Source of the DNA: Thiobius zoothamnicola
GTDB taxonomy: Bacteria > Pseudomonadota > Gammaproteobacteria > Chromatiales > Chromatiaceae
DNA: 64,000 bases
Reading direction: 5' to 3'
Assembly (NCBI GenBank): GCA_963678215.1
Contig: OY782758.1
Span: 1,364,001 to 1,428,000, forward strand
Below the pieces are notes generated by a model. The model worked only from the letters and a program-made list of their open reading frames with translations, did not search any database and was not told where the DNA came from. Each line of letters begins with the position of its first letter. Position 1 is the first letter of the stretch. A program made the position numbers and the translations under genes. This document shows positions 9,415 through 18,396 of the stretch, piece by piece.

Positions 9415-9474
9415 GTAAAATCGTTTATAGCGATAAAAATAATCGTTTTTACCTAATCAGGAGGCCTTCCTGAT
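9415..9474. promoter_or_regulatory. Two inverted repeats in the divergent rubrerythrin / 9658 promoter region
   Basis: At 9415-9452 there is an imperfect AT-rich inverted repeat with outer arms GTAAAA / TTTTTAC and inner TCG / CG matches. At 9456-9474 there is a perfect 7-bp-arm repeat ATCAGGA-GGCCT-TCCTGAT. Both lie in the 353-base gap between divergent genes, about 110-170 bases upstream of the rubrerythrin start. They are candidate regulator sites, but no known consensus was matched. I see no gene in the rest of the gap. Confidence 0.35.
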
Positions 9475-9657
9475 CAAGGCTCAGCACGATTTACAACGCC
9501 TTTCCACGCTGAAGACATTGCAATTCGTTGCAATAGCATCACTTTCCTCCTGACTTCAAATCAGATTAAATCCGCCTTTAACGAGGAAGAACGTCACACG
9601 TCTATTCAGGCTTAATGGTATACATTTGAACCACCACCCAATGAAGCATCTCACGTC

Positions 9658-9981
9658 ATGAAATTATTGAATCTTTCTGTGTTACTCCTGGTGTTTTCCG
9701 CCAACCTATTAGCTTCACCAGGAAAATCAACACATGCCGAAGGCATTAAACCTGACTCCGTCACCTTGAGCGGACACGACCTGAGTATTGGACAAATCGT
9801 TCACGTCGCACATAACCATGCACCGGTTTACCTTCTGGAAGCGGAAGAAAAAGGCGTCAGGCTGTCATTGGATCGAGGTATCGACAAAAATCGTATGATT
9901 TTTTACGTGAATGGGGCACAGCAAATTCTTTATAGTGTTAAAGCAACTCATCATTTAAGGAATCCCTCATGCCCCGTGTGA
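9658..9981 (+). CDS. Short secreted protein resembling the N-terminus of an aromatic amino-acid ammonia-lyase
   Basis: This is a 107-residue ORF with a Sec signal (LLNLSVLLLVFSANLLAS). Residues about 34-90 (SVTLSGHDLSIGQIVHVA, then APVYLL, KGVRLSLDRGID, FYVNGA) resemble the first ~60 residues of histidine/tyrosine ammonia-lyases, which precede the YGVNTGFG motif. The protein stops well before the MIO (ASG) active site, so it cannot be a lyase as it stands. Its last 13 bases overlap the next gene and contain that gene's AAGGA ribosome site. It may be a truncated relic of the aryl-polyene starter enzyme or a genuine small periplasmic protein. The similarity was judged by eye only. Confidence 0.45.
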   Translation: MKLLNLSVLLLVFSANLLASPGKSTHAEGIKPDSVTLSGHDLSIGQIVHVAHNHAPVYLLEAEEKGVRLSLDRGIDKNRMIFYVNGAQQILYSVKATHHLRNPSCPV

Positions 9982-11096
9982 CGATTGTCGGTGCCGGTTT
10001 CGGCGCGCTCACTGCCGTACGCAAGCTACGCGCGCTAGATGCCAAACTGCATATTGATCTGGTTGCGCCCGAGCCAAAATTCGTTTACTACCCCAGCACC
10101 ATCTGGATACCCACAGGTTTACGTAAACCTGAAGACGTGGTTATCCCGCTGGAAAATTTTTTCCGCCGCCAAAACGTCAATTACCACTCAGCCGAAGCCA
10201 CGGGTTTGAGTGATGATGGACGCATTTTGCACACCACCCATGATGACATCGAAAACGATGGCCTGATCATTGCCTCAGGTGGACGTTTTATCCGCAAACT
10301 ACCTGGCATTGAACACGTCATCGTACCGTGTGGCGGCGTATCATCAGCCAACCAAATCCGTGATCGCTTACACGCCATGCAAGACGGCGTTCTGGCTTTC
10401 GGTTTCGCTGGCAATCCGAAGGAACCTTCAGCGATGCGTGGCGGCCCGGTATTTGAATTCATGTTCGGGATTGACACCTGGCTGCGCCAACAAGGCAAAC
10501 GTGATCCATTCAAACTGATTTTTTTCACCCCTGCGCCCAAACCTGGTCAACGTCTTGGCCCTCAGGCGGTGGAAGGCTTGCTGAAGGAAATGGCCAAACG
10601 GGATATCGACACCCATCTCGGACATAAAATGCAAGGCTTTACTGCTGATAAAGTCATGACTGAGGGCGGAGAATTCCCTGCGGATTTAATCCTCTTCATG
10701 CCCGGCATGACCGGTAATACCTGGTTTGATAACACGCAACTCGCACGATCCACTGGCGGTATGCTGAAGGCGAATACGCTGTGTCAGGTTGAAGGTGCGG
10801 ACAAAGTTTATGTCGCTGGTGATTCAGGCAGCTTCCCCGGCCCGGACTGGTTGCCCAAACAGGCTCACATGGCGGATCTACAAGCCGAAGCGGCAGCGAA
10901 AAATCTGTTGGATGAGTTTAAAGGCCAACAACCCAACGCCACCTACAAAGCGGAACTGGTTTGCATCGTTGACTCATGCAGCAAAGGCATGTTGGTCAGC
11001 CGCACCGAGAAGAAAAGCCGGGTGCTGCCGCAAAGTCGCTTTTTTCATTGGGCTAAACGTTTATTTGAGTGGCGCTACCTGCGTCAATATCGTTGA
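9969..11096 (+). CDS. SQR-like FAD-dependent oxidoreductase
   Basis: This is a 375-residue flavoprotein with an N-terminal dinucleotide-binding motif (VTIVGAGFGALTAV), a VYYPSTIW segment typical of the sulfide:quinone oxidoreductase family, a second FAD motif (KVYVAGDSGSF) and a C-terminal basic segment (RFFHWAKRLFEWRYLRQYR) that could bind the membrane. Cysteines occur in VPCGG (about residue 121) and in the pair VCIVDSCSKG (about 335/341). The intermediate redox Cys around 160 of classical SQRs is not evident. Sulfide oxidation to the quinone pool is therefore likely but not certain, and the gene may be a related flavocytochrome or SQR-like enzyme. AAGGA lies eight bases before the ATG. Confidence 0.7.
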   Translation: MPRVTIVGAGFGALTAVRKLRALDAKLHIDLVAPEPKFVYYPSTIWIPTGLRKPEDVVIPLENFFRRQNVNYHSAEATGLSDDGRILHTTHDDIENDGLIIASGGRFIRKLPGIEHVIVPCGGVSSANQIRDRLHAMQDGVLAFGFAGNPKEPSAMRGGPVFEFMFGIDTWLRQQGKRDPFKLIFFTPAPKPGQRLGPQAVEGLLKEMAKRDIDTHLGHKMQGFTADKVMTEGGEFPADLILFMPGMTGNTWFDNTQLARSTGGMLKANTLCQVEGADKVYVAGDSGSFPGPDWLPKQAHMADLQAEAAAKNLLDEFKGQQPNATYKAELVCIVDSCSKGMLVSRTEKKSRVLPQSRFFHWAKRLFEWRYLRQYR

Positions 11097-11272
11097 ATCC
11101 GAGATCCTCGTTTGGGGTTTAAAGTCCATTTGGTGGCCGCCGAACCAAATCTGAGTTGCCAGTTGAACGTTTACCGAAAGATTGCCTCAGAAGCGTTTCT
11201 ATCTCATTGGTACAACACGGGTTTCTTCGTATCAAAGCTATTAAAAAGGCGACGTATCCCAGCCAAAATTCA

Positions 11273-12094
11273 ATGAGAACCGTTTCTCTGAAATCCTGCG
11301 CAATTGTTATTCCTGCCTTTAATGAACGATTCACCATTCAGCAAGTCGTTGAAAGCGTATCGCATTTAGGTTTGGAGGTGATTGTGGTGGATGATGCATC
11401 AACGGACAAAACAGCAGAATTAGCCGCCGCCGCAGGCGCTCAATTAGTACGGCATAGCCATAATCAAGGTAAAGCGAATGCATTGTTATCCGGCTTTCAG
11501 ACAGCGCTTGAACGGCAGGTTGACTGTGTCATCACGCTGGATGGCGATGCGCAACACGACCCGGCATCTATTCCAGCTTTGTTGGATGCCTGGCGGCATT
11601 TCGGTAAAACCAGTTTCATCATCGCCGCCCGCCGGCCAAATCGCCTTGAAGCAGCACCCAAAGCACGGCGGATTGCCAATAAAATTGCGGACTTTTGGGT
11701 TTCATGGGCCGCTGGCCATCCAATTCTGGACTCTCAATCAGGTTTTCGTTTATATCCCCGAACGTTGTTGGAGACCTTACCGACACGACATATGAATCAT
11801 TCGGGATTTGTGTTTGAAAGCGAAATCATCATTCACGCCGCTCGATTAGGTTATCCCCTGGCTTTTGTGGAGACACGCGCCATTTATCCCCAAGCGCGAC
11901 GCGCCAGCCACTTCAATGCCTGGCGGGATATTCGCCAAATCACCTGGATGATCGCAAAACACTTGCTGGCGGGCATGCTGCGTTTGCCCAGCCTGTATTG
12001 TTCGCTTACCTTGCGACCGAGGATTTGGTCTGCCAATACGCCAATACAAAAGCCAAAGAAATGCCCACAGCAACCGTCAGACCCAGCGCATTAA
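11273..12094 (+). CDS. Family 2 glycosyltransferase
   Basis: This 273-residue GT-A fold enzyme shows SCAIVIPAFNE at the nucleotide-sugar site, IVVDDASTDKT and the metal-binding DGDAQHDP, and no strong membrane segment. The chosen ATG at 11273 starts just before the fold; an in-frame ATG at 11156 would add 39 unlikely residues. Stand-alone GT2 enzymes of this type occur in aryl-polyene clusters and elsewhere. It runs toward the MMPL exporter gene on the other strand, and the two coding regions overlap by 89 bases at their 3' ends. Confidence 0.78.
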   Translation: MRTVSLKSCAIVIPAFNERFTIQQVVESVSHLGLEVIVVDDASTDKTAELAAAAGAQLVRHSHNQGKANALLSGFQTALERQVDCVITLDGDAQHDPASIPALLDAWRHFGKTSFIIAARRPNRLEAAPKARRIANKIADFWVSWAAGHPILDSQSGFRLYPRTLLETLPTRHMNHSGFVFESEIIIHAARLGYPLAFVETRAIYPQARRASHFNAWRDIRQITWMIAKHLLAGMLRLPSLYCSLTLRPRIWSANTPIQKPKKCPQQPSDPAH

Positions 12095-14258
12095 GTATGA
12101 ATAAGTCACTGAAGCCAAGCGTCAGGAAAGCAAGGGTGCTGGTGAGATAAGCAACGGCGATAACGGATAACCAAGCGGACACAGCGATGGTATCAGGCCG
12201 ACTATGCAACAGGACGCTGTAATCCAGGCTGATTGCTGCCACCAGCAATAAAGCGATGATGTGGAAAATGGATAACGCCTGCCCAACCATGCTCAACAAG
12301 ATCAATGTAAACCCAATGCTCAGCAGACAAGGCAATAGCCGTTTTAAAGCCTGTATCGGGCTGCGCAGCCAAATCACCAGAAATACAACAATAGCGATCA
12401 AGCCGCCAGCCGCCAATTGAATGACTTGGTCGCTTAGCTGATTGAATTGCTCACGCACGATCTGTCGTTGATCAATATAAGCAACATGCGGATGGGTATC
12501 CGCAAAACGGCGGATGCTATCAGCGTCTTGCACTTGAGTGAGCGGAATCAAACCGACGATATCCTGCTCCGTGCGCAATAACAATTGGTCTGGCGAGAGT
12601 TCGGGCATTAAAGCCGCATAATCAGACAGAGACAAAGCCGGTAGCGTTCGGCTTTGTTGTATGTCGTTAATGAAAGTCTGGAAATGTTCGGGCGTTAATG
12701 GCAGATCAGTCAACGCGCGATGAATGATCCGCTCACCCGGTAGTTTGGCCTGGCGGACACGTTGTAATGCCGCGCTCGGCAGCCAGTCAGCCAACATTTG
12801 ATAATGACTGAAGGCTCCCTGAGCGACTAACTCATCCAGTGATTCAACCAAAGCTTCCTCCGACTGCAACAAGTGCTCAATGGATGCATTGCGCGCGACC
12901 CAAAGGTATTGACCCACTTCAGCCATGCCCAGTGCCTGACGTGCCTCCTGATCAGCCGTAATCAAAGACTGCGGTATAGCACCCAGAGAAAATAAGCGCG
13001 TATCCGTTTGGTTGGGGAATATGATGACGAACGCCAGACATACCCCCAATAAGCCTGCCAGGACACTGTCCTTGATATGCCAAGGACGGGCAATGACTTG
13101 AGGGGAAAGTAGCGTTGGCCCATGATCCCGTCTGCCAAGCACCGGCAGCATGAGCCAAGTCATCAACATAGCCAAACTCAATCCGGCCAAGCTGAATACG
13201 GCTAATTGTTGTAAACCCTCAATATCACTGAGCAATAAGGCACCAAAACCCAGCAACGTGGAACCCCAACCAATCATCAATGCACGCCAGATCAAATGCT
13301 GTCTACGCCCACCGGCATGAGCGACATGAATAGGATAATCGACCGCCACCCCAATCAATACGCTACCCAATGCCAAAGTCAACGCCTGGATCCCACCGAA
13401 TGACCATTGCACAGCCAGCGCCCCTCCCATGAGCGCGGATAACAAAGGAACAAAGACCAAAACCAAAGTACGGATCGAGCGAAATACCCATAACAATAGG
13501 CCGCCCACCAGCAAACTGATCAGTAAACTGGTTTGTTGAATGATGTGTTCGATCGCGTGCTGAGACGCATTGGCAATCCAGGCCGGGCCGGTCAGCGTCA
13601 TGGGATTTGGTGCTGCTTCGCGCAGCATTTGCTGTAATTGATCCGCTTGTTGCGCGCCGAAAGGTTGCCTGACTTCAATCAGCATGAGCGCGCGCAAGGG
13701 AAGTCCGGGTAATAACCAGACGCCATGGGTACGATCAAGATTCTGCGGCGGCCTTAGACGACCTAAGTAACGTTGCCAAGTGTAGGTCGGATCCGCCAAC
13801 AACATCGTTTTGTCCGGCACGACACCAAGCCGCCATTCCTGCCAACGATCACGCATATGAGTTTCGATGGGTTGCTTGATATCACTGAGCAAATAGCGGT
13901 AAGCAAACAGTGGGTGTTCCGTGTCATGCGAAGGATTCTCATCGAACGCCCCATTTTTAACCTGTTGGATGAACGTCTGCTGGAGCAATCGGGTTTTCAA
14001 TTGCTGACTGAGTTGAGCCAGTTGCGATGAGTCTTCGCCTTCAATGAACAGAATCAGCCAAGGGTTATGCAGACTCTTGTCTAATTGATGACGAATCAAT
14101 TGGTGGCTGTCATCTGGAAAGAATTGGGTCAGATCATGGCGAATCTCAGCCTGATTTACCAACAAACCCACCAGCAACGCTAGAACCAACCAGGGAGACA
14201 GGATGCGCATCGTCATGTTAGCTGTCATTGACCGCGCATTAGCTGGATTTTCCGCCAA
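12006..14258 (-). CDS. MMPL/RND-superfamily exporter of the aryl-polyene-like cluster
   Basis: This 750-residue membrane protein has the duplicated RND layout. A first membrane segment (MTMRILSPWLVLALLVGLL) is followed by a periplasmic loop with LRALMLIEVRQPF, a block of about five helices (250-370), a second periplasmic loop, and a second helix block (640-745). The motif GVAVDYPIHVAHAGG in helix 4 corresponds to the proton-relay region, and its second-half counterpart is AAISLDYSVLLHS. In aryl-polyene and xanthomonadin clusters an MMPL protein moves the lipid-linked pigment or its precursor. It follows the LolA-like gene with an overlap (14225-14258), supporting co-transcription. Confidence 0.85.
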   Translation of the reverse strand: MAENPANARSMTANMTMRILSPWLVLALLVGLLVNQAEIRHDLTQFFPDDSHQLIRHQLDKSLHNPWLILFIEGEDSSQLAQLSQQLKTRLLQQTFIQQVKNGAFDENPSHDTEHPLFAYRYLLSDIKQPIETHMRDRWQEWRLGVVPDKTMLLADPTYTWQRYLGRLRPPQNLDRTHGVWLLPGLPLRALMLIEVRQPFGAQQADQLQQMLREAAPNPMTLTGPAWIANASQHAIEHIIQQTSLLISLLVGGLLLWVFRSIRTLVLVFVPLLSALMGGALAVQWSFGGIQALTLALGSVLIGVAVDYPIHVAHAGGRRQHLIWRALMIGWGSTLLGFGALLLSDIEGLQQLAVFSLAGLSLAMLMTWLMLPVLGRRDHGPTLLSPQVIARPWHIKDSVLAGLLGVCLAFVIIFPNQTDTRLFSLGAIPQSLITADQEARQALGMAEVGQYLWVARNASIEHLLQSEEALVESLDELVAQGAFSHYQMLADWLPSAALQRVRQAKLPGERIIHRALTDLPLTPEHFQTFINDIQQSRTLPALSLSDYAALMPELSPDQLLLRTEQDIVGLIPLTQVQDADSIRRFADTHPHVAYIDQRQIVREQFNQLSDQVIQLAAGGLIAIVVFLVIWLRSPIQALKRLLPCLLSIGFTLILLSMVGQALSIFHIIALLLVAAISLDYSVLLHSRPDTIAVSAWLSVIAVAYLTSTLAFLTLGFSDLFILNALGLTVAVGISLAFVLAYWQTKSSVAR

Positions 14259-14785
14259 TCACCCTGGTCATGTTCAATGGTCAGCACGGCTCCCCCACCC
14301 TTTTGCGGTTCCAGTAAGATTTGGGAGACAGACCAACTTTGCATCCCGGGTCGCAATATCATCCGCCAAGTCCCATCGGCGGACACCAATTGATACGCGG
14401 CGAGTTGCTCAAGTCGAATCAGATCACCATTAAACAGAGCACTGATGATCTGGAATAACACACCAGCTTCCGGTGCATCGCCCAATTCGACGGTATGTTG
14501 TTTGTCTGGCAATTGAATATGTAAGCGATCGCCGGTGTAGTGCAAACGGCCAGCCGGAGGATTCCGATAAACCAGCGATACTTCATTCTCCTTGGCTTCA
14601 AAACCACCCTTGAATTGATGCGCTATACCTAACAGGGCATCATGGCGGATTTCACTGAATTCACCTTTATGGGGAGCTTGGGTCAACCAGCGTTGATATT
14701 GCTGTAAGGCACTTTCCGGCGAGGCTTCGACGGTCATGCTGACCAGCAAACAGAAAAGCCACCATCGCTTAAATAGCGTCATCAT
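14225..14785 (-). CDS. LolA-like periplasmic carrier
   Basis: This is a 186-residue secreted protein. The signal peptide (RWWLFCLLVSMTVEAS) is followed by a LolA/LppC-type half-barrel: LTQAPHKGEFSEIRHDALLG, FKGGFEAKENEVSLVYR, PPAGRLHYTGDRLHIQLP, then QIISALFNGDLIRLEQL. LolA-related proteins accompany MMPL exporters in aryl-polyene clusters and may shuttle the lipid product across the periplasm; this role is inferred from context. The reading frame overlaps both neighbours (acyltransferase upstream, exporter downstream). Confidence 0.75.
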   Translation of the reverse strand: MMTLFKRWWLFCLLVSMTVEASPESALQQYQRWLTQAPHKGEFSEIRHDALLGIAHQFKGGFEAKENEVSLVYRNPPAGRLHYTGDRLHIQLPDKQHTVELGDAPEAGVLFQIISALFNGDLIRLEQLAAYQLVSADGTWRMILRPGMQSWSVSQILLEPQKGGGAVLTIEHDQGDWRKIQLMRGQ

Positions 14786-15641
14786 GCCAGTAATCGAAAA
14801 AATTAAACCAATTGTAAGGATAACGGCGACATAAGGTTTCGAGGTTGCGCATATATTCGGTCAGAATTTGCTCCACAGTTCGTTCGTGTGTAGATAAAGG
14901 TATAAAGATCAGTTTGTAGCGCTGCGCACCCAAGTAAATAGGGAAAAACTGGACTAACGGCAATTGATATTTCAGCGCCAACTGAACGGCGCTATCAGGA
15001 ATCGGGGCTTCTTTGTCGATAAAGAGAATATTTTTTGAACCTGCTTCCTCAACCACGCGATCATTCAGCAAAGCAACCGTCATCTGTTGATCCAGCGCTT
15101 CGGCAATCTCAAATATCGTGCCTAATCCACGAAATGGGATAACCATTTCACGAAATGTTGGATTCAGTTCATTTAACAAACCGACAAGGGTGGCGTTTTG
15201 CTCAACCTTCATGACAATGCGGAAATGGAATTCCGGATATTCCGCCGCTAATACCCGCATAGCGTCCAGATTACCAAAATGCGCACCTAACCAGATTTGG
15301 GCTGGCTGTTTACGTAATGCTGCGACCATCTCCGCATTATTGGTTTGAATATGAAAGGCTTGCAGACGATCCGTCAGAAAATAAATGCGGTCCAATAGCG
15401 TTGCCGCAAACGTATAAAAATGCTGATAGGTATGCCACCAACGCACCGGCTTATCCAACACTCTTTGCAAATAGCGCCGGGATGATTTTCGCTCTTCAAC
15501 GCTGCGTAAATAAAAAAACAGCGTAATCAGATGCAGCAAAGGCGTTAAAGCCCGTCTGGGCAAAGATAAGCCCATGAAACGTATCAGGCGCAGAAAAAAC
15601 TGGTTGGAGCGCTCCCGCCGTTGGATCCACTGCGTACTCAT
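14769..15641 (-). CDS. LpxL-like lysophospholipid acyltransferase
   Basis: This 290-residue protein belongs to the bacterial lipid A / LPLAT acyltransferase family. The catalytic HX4D motif is in WLGAHFGNLDAM (about residue 125), with downstream family segments VALLNDRVVEEAGSKNI and QLALKYQLPLVQFFPI. An N-terminal hydrophobic stretch (LTPLLHLITLFFYL) would hold it at the inner membrane. In aryl-polyene loci such an enzyme attaches the polyene or a fatty acid to a glycolipid anchor. It overlaps the dehydratase gene by four bases. Confidence 0.82.
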   Translation of the reverse strand: MSTQWIQRRERSNQFFLRLIRFMGLSLPRRALTPLLHLITLFFYLRSVEERKSSRRYLQRVLDKPVRWWHTYQHFYTFAATLLDRIYFLTDRLQAFHIQTNNAEMVAALRKQPAQIWLGAHFGNLDAMRVLAAEYPEFHFRIVMKVEQNATLVGLLNELNPTFREMVIPFRGLGTIFEIAEALDQQMTVALLNDRVVEEAGSKNILFIDKEAPIPDSAVQLALKYQLPLVQFFPIYLGAQRYKLIFIPLSTHERTVEQILTEYMRNLETLCRRYPYNWFNFFDYWHDDAI

Positions 15642-15949
15642 GACGAGGCGCTTTGCACGACGATACCGCCCTTTGCAACAAGTTTATCGACGGCATGCAA
15701 TCGCACTGAAAGCGTCGCTGGCAGACAGCCCATCTTCTTATCTTCCAGGGTGATGGTGATCCGCTCGTCCGGCCTGACCGGGCGGATAAATTTCATATGC
15801 TGAATTGAGCTGACTTCAAGGTGGGGCCAATGCTTTTGTACGGCATGTTCGATTTCCTGCAATAACATGGCTCCGGGAACAACAGGGTATTGAGGGAAAT
15901 GTCCATCAAATACCGGATGAGACGACGGTATTTTGAAATTGCTTTTCAT
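15638..15949 (-). CDS. Hot-dog fold 3-hydroxyacyl-ACP dehydratase, ApeI-like
   Basis: This is a small 103-residue hot-dog dehydratase with the FabZ-type active-site segment HPVFDGHFPQYPVVPGAMLL; the catalytic His is in GHFP. Its length and position between the AMP ligase and acyltransferase match the ApeI-type dehydratases of aryl-polyene clusters. It would remove water from the 3-hydroxy intermediate and leave the trans double bond. Four-base overlaps at both ends (15638-15641 and 15946-15949) show tight coupling. Confidence 0.82.
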   Translation of the reverse strand: MKSNFKIPSSHPVFDGHFPQYPVVPGAMLLQEIEHAVQKHWPHLEVSSIQHMKFIRPVRPDERITITLEDKKMGCLPATLSVRLHAVDKLVAKGGIVVQSASS

Positions 15950-17232
15950 GCGTTCAGTTTTCGCCGCAACAAACCCATTTGCACCTTGCCTGTGCCGGTG
16001 CGCGGCAGTGCATCCAGGCGAATAATTGGGCGGGGGATGAATAATGGATCAACCGCATCCAGAAAAACACGCTGAATCAGGCGCTTAACCTGAGAATGGG
16101 TGCTGACCACAAAAGCACTGAGGCGTTGATCGGGTTCAGCCTGCAAGATAACGCCTTCGGTAATCTCGGGTATTTGATTCAGTAACTGATTTAAATAGAC
16201 CAATGAATGACGTTTCCCACCAACTTTCACGACATCCTGCCGTCTGCCCAATAACTTGAAACAACCATCGGACAACCATTCAATGTCATCATGCAGTGCC
16301 AGCCATTGATTGGCATACGGCAAATAAACCTGCTGTGGGTTTGCCCGGAAATCAATGCCGCCATAAGGTCGCCAGGTTGATGCCGTGGCGGCGTGGCGGG
16401 TTGCAATTGAACTGGTTTCCGTGCTGCCATAAATCTCAATTACCTGCGTATTGAAATGCTGCTCTAACCGCTGCGCCAGTTCCATGGACAATGGTGCCGT
16501 GGCGGAGATAATCGCAGCAGGCGGCGAATCTACGGCATGGGTCGCCTGCGCCAGCATTTTTTCCAGATGCAGCGGCGTCGATACCAGATAGGGCCGCTGA
16601 TTGGCCAATATATCCAAAGACGCCAATATATCGTCAATAAAGAAGGTTTTACGGTGCCAAACCGGCGCATTGGCTGACAAAGGCCAGAACACCGAACTCT
16701 CAAGACCATACATATGCTGGCTGGGCACCGTGCTGATCAAGCTGCAAGACGCATCCAGAGACAACCGGGTGATCGCCAACTCTGCCGCATCCAACAAATG
16801 CTGCAAGGTTTTACGCACTGGCTTGGGTTCACCAGTTGAACCGGAAGTGTACAAATATAAAAGACTTTGCGAAATTGATAGCGGATCAAATCGTTTGGTG
16901 ATGACCTGTTGACTTAAAGGATCCGCATAAATCGTCTCCGGCAAATCGTGAATACAGTGGCTGCTTTTCAGGGCCAAACGTATTTTATCCAGTGTGGCAC
17001 GCGCTGAATCCGGCGGAAGCACGCTGATTTTACCGCTCAACGCCGCGCCTAAGAGAACCGTGATGAAATCCTGACGATTCTCACACAGATTGATGATATG
17101 AGCCGCAGGCTGATATTGCAGGGCTTCCGCCAAATGGATGGCCGCCGAAAAAATATCCGCCTGCGTCAAAATCCGGTCTTTGAAATAAATTAAAGGACAA
17201 TGCAGATTGTCCAACATCAACCCTGCACTCAT
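15946..17232 (-). CDS. Acyl-CoA/ACP synthetase (AMP-dependent ligase), ApeH-like
   Basis: This 428-residue enzyme of the adenylate-forming superfamily has the P-loop LYTSGSTGEPKPVRK (about residues 130-145), the EIYGSTETSS motif and C-terminal catalytic elements (LLGRRQDVVKVGGKRH, LPRTGTGKVQ). It is shorter than most acyl-CoA ligases, as is usual for the aryl-polyene type, which loads the aromatic starter acid onto the carrier protein. It follows the ACP gene after 19 bases and overlaps the dehydratase. The aromatic substrate cannot be read from the sequence. Confidence 0.83.
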   Translation of the reverse strand: MSAGLMLDNLHCPLIYFKDRILTQADIFSAAIHLAEALQYQPAAHIINLCENRQDFITVLLGAALSGKISVLPPDSARATLDKIRLALKSSHCIHDLPETIYADPLSQQVITKRFDPLSISQSLLYLYTSGSTGEPKPVRKTLQHLLDAAELAITRLSLDASCSLISTVPSQHMYGLESSVFWPLSANAPVWHRKTFFIDDILASLDILANQRPYLVSTPLHLEKMLAQATHAVDSPPAAIISATAPLSMELAQRLEQHFNTQVIEIYGSTETSSIATRHAATASTWRPYGGIDFRANPQQVYLPYANQWLALHDDIEWLSDGCFKLLGRRQDVVKVGGKRHSLVYLNQLLNQIPEITEGVILQAEPDQRLSAFVVSTHSQVKRLIQRVFLDAVDPLFIPRPIIRLDALPRTGTGKVQMGLLRRKLNA

Positions 17233-17251
17233 CCTGCTGCCACGCCTTCAT

Positions 17252-17509
17252 TCAATGGGACTGATGCGTGGCGACATACTCAGCCAACGCCGCAATGGAA
17301 GCAAAGATTTGTTCGATGTTGGCGTCGCCAGTCTTGATCTGTACGCCATACCGCTTGCTCAGTTCGACAGAAATTTCCAATGCATCAATCGAATCCAAAC
17401 CCAACCCTTCTTTAAAGATCGGCGCGGCAGGATCAATCTCATTAACGGTGATTTCCAAATTGACAGCATCAATGATGAGTTGCGCGATTTCTTGTTGTAT
17501 GGGAGTCAT
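17252..17509 (-). CDS. Acyl carrier protein
   Basis: This is an 85-residue carrier protein with the phosphopantetheine site GLGLDSIDALE (Ser in DSI) and the acidic helix 2/3 pattern of type II ACPs. The ATG at 17509 (MTPIQQEIAQLI) begins the fold exactly. A longer frame from 17635 would add 42 residues without similarity. It is the first gene of the ACP-ligase-dehydratase-acyltransferase-carrier-exporter operon. Aryl-polyene clusters usually have two ACPs; only this one is seen here. Confidence 0.85.
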   Translation of the reverse strand: MTPIQQEIAQLIIDAVNLEITVNEIDPAAPIFKEGLGLDSIDALEISVELSKRYGVQIKTGDANIEQIFASIAALAEYVATHQSH

Positions 17510-17653
17510 CAAGAGGTCTCTGTATTTGATAAGTGGCACAGGCTTGTGTTGAGAGGCAATGAAATTCGCCAAACTCTTGGCGAACAGCCAGAAAGGCTTG
17601 CCTTTAAACGGATGAGAGGCCAGGGCGCATGACAATCATGCGCCCCAACAGCA

Positions 17654-18052
17654 TCAAATCAGACTTAATTGTGATTGAATGGCTTGCTCTAAACGGATAA
17701 TCCAGCCATTGTAATTTTTGTGTATTTCAGTGCCGGTGTAATTTAAATTAGAACTGTCCTGATATTGAATGCTGTAGGTTTCTTTATCATAGGTGATATC
17801 AATCACGGCACGGTGATCGCGGATCAACAAAGTACCGATGATATGGCCTGGCTTGGTTTTCTTCATTCGCCAACCAAGACCAACACCCGCTCGCACAATG
17901 GCTTGAGAGACATCACTCAGCGTATAACTGGCGTTACTTGGCGTCACCAGAGTGGCTGAATCGACATTACGAACGGGTGCCGAACGGCAACCAGCCAATA
18001 GAACAACGATGAATGCAGTTGCTAACACTACGCGGACTTTGCTTATTTTCAT
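17654..18052 (-). CDS. Small lipoprotein, function unknown
   Basis: This 132-residue protein has a lipobox (IVVLLAGC, Cys about residue 22). The ATG at 18052 is chosen for its AGGA eight bases upstream; an upstream in-frame start at 18163 would place non-signal residues first. The mature part (YTLSDVSQAIVRAGVGLGW ... GHIIGTLLIRDHRAVIDITY) looks like a small alpha/beta domain. It lies on the same strand as the ACP operon, 144 bases upstream of the ACP start, and may be a member or a neighbour of the cluster. I cannot assign a function. Confidence 0.6.
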   Translation of the reverse strand: MKISKVRVVLATAFIVVLLAGCRSAPVRNVDSATLVTPSNASYTLSDVSQAIVRAGVGLGWRMKKTKPGHIIGTLLIRDHRAVIDITYDKETYSIQYQDSSNLNYTGTEIHKNYNGWIIRLEQAIQSQLSLI

Positions 18053-18396
18053 GAGGAATTCCTGGAGGTTTAGAAAGGTTAATTTCGGCAAGCTTCTTAT
18101 AACAGGATTCGCTAATAATGCAAGACTTCGATACATATCGGATCCCATTTCGGCGCAATGCAACCACTTAACAATATTGGATGGAAGGCGCTATGCCGAA
18201 AAGAAACAATCTAGACACATTCAGAAACAAGGACGAATTAACTATTCCATGGCAAGCTATCTCCCTGACGCTAAATTTCGCCTTGCGAGATGAGATATCA
18301 GTTCACTATTGACTGGAAATCCCCCGGGTTTTTTATCAAATAGTTCGATAATCACATGGGACTTAGCGATTATGCATACAAAATCAGGATAAGCCC

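Noticed and set aside
18182..18301. 39-codon plus-strand ORF (MPKRNNLDTFRNK) before the Tlde1-like gene
   Set aside because: No ribosome site or recognised similarity; too short to support on sequence alone.
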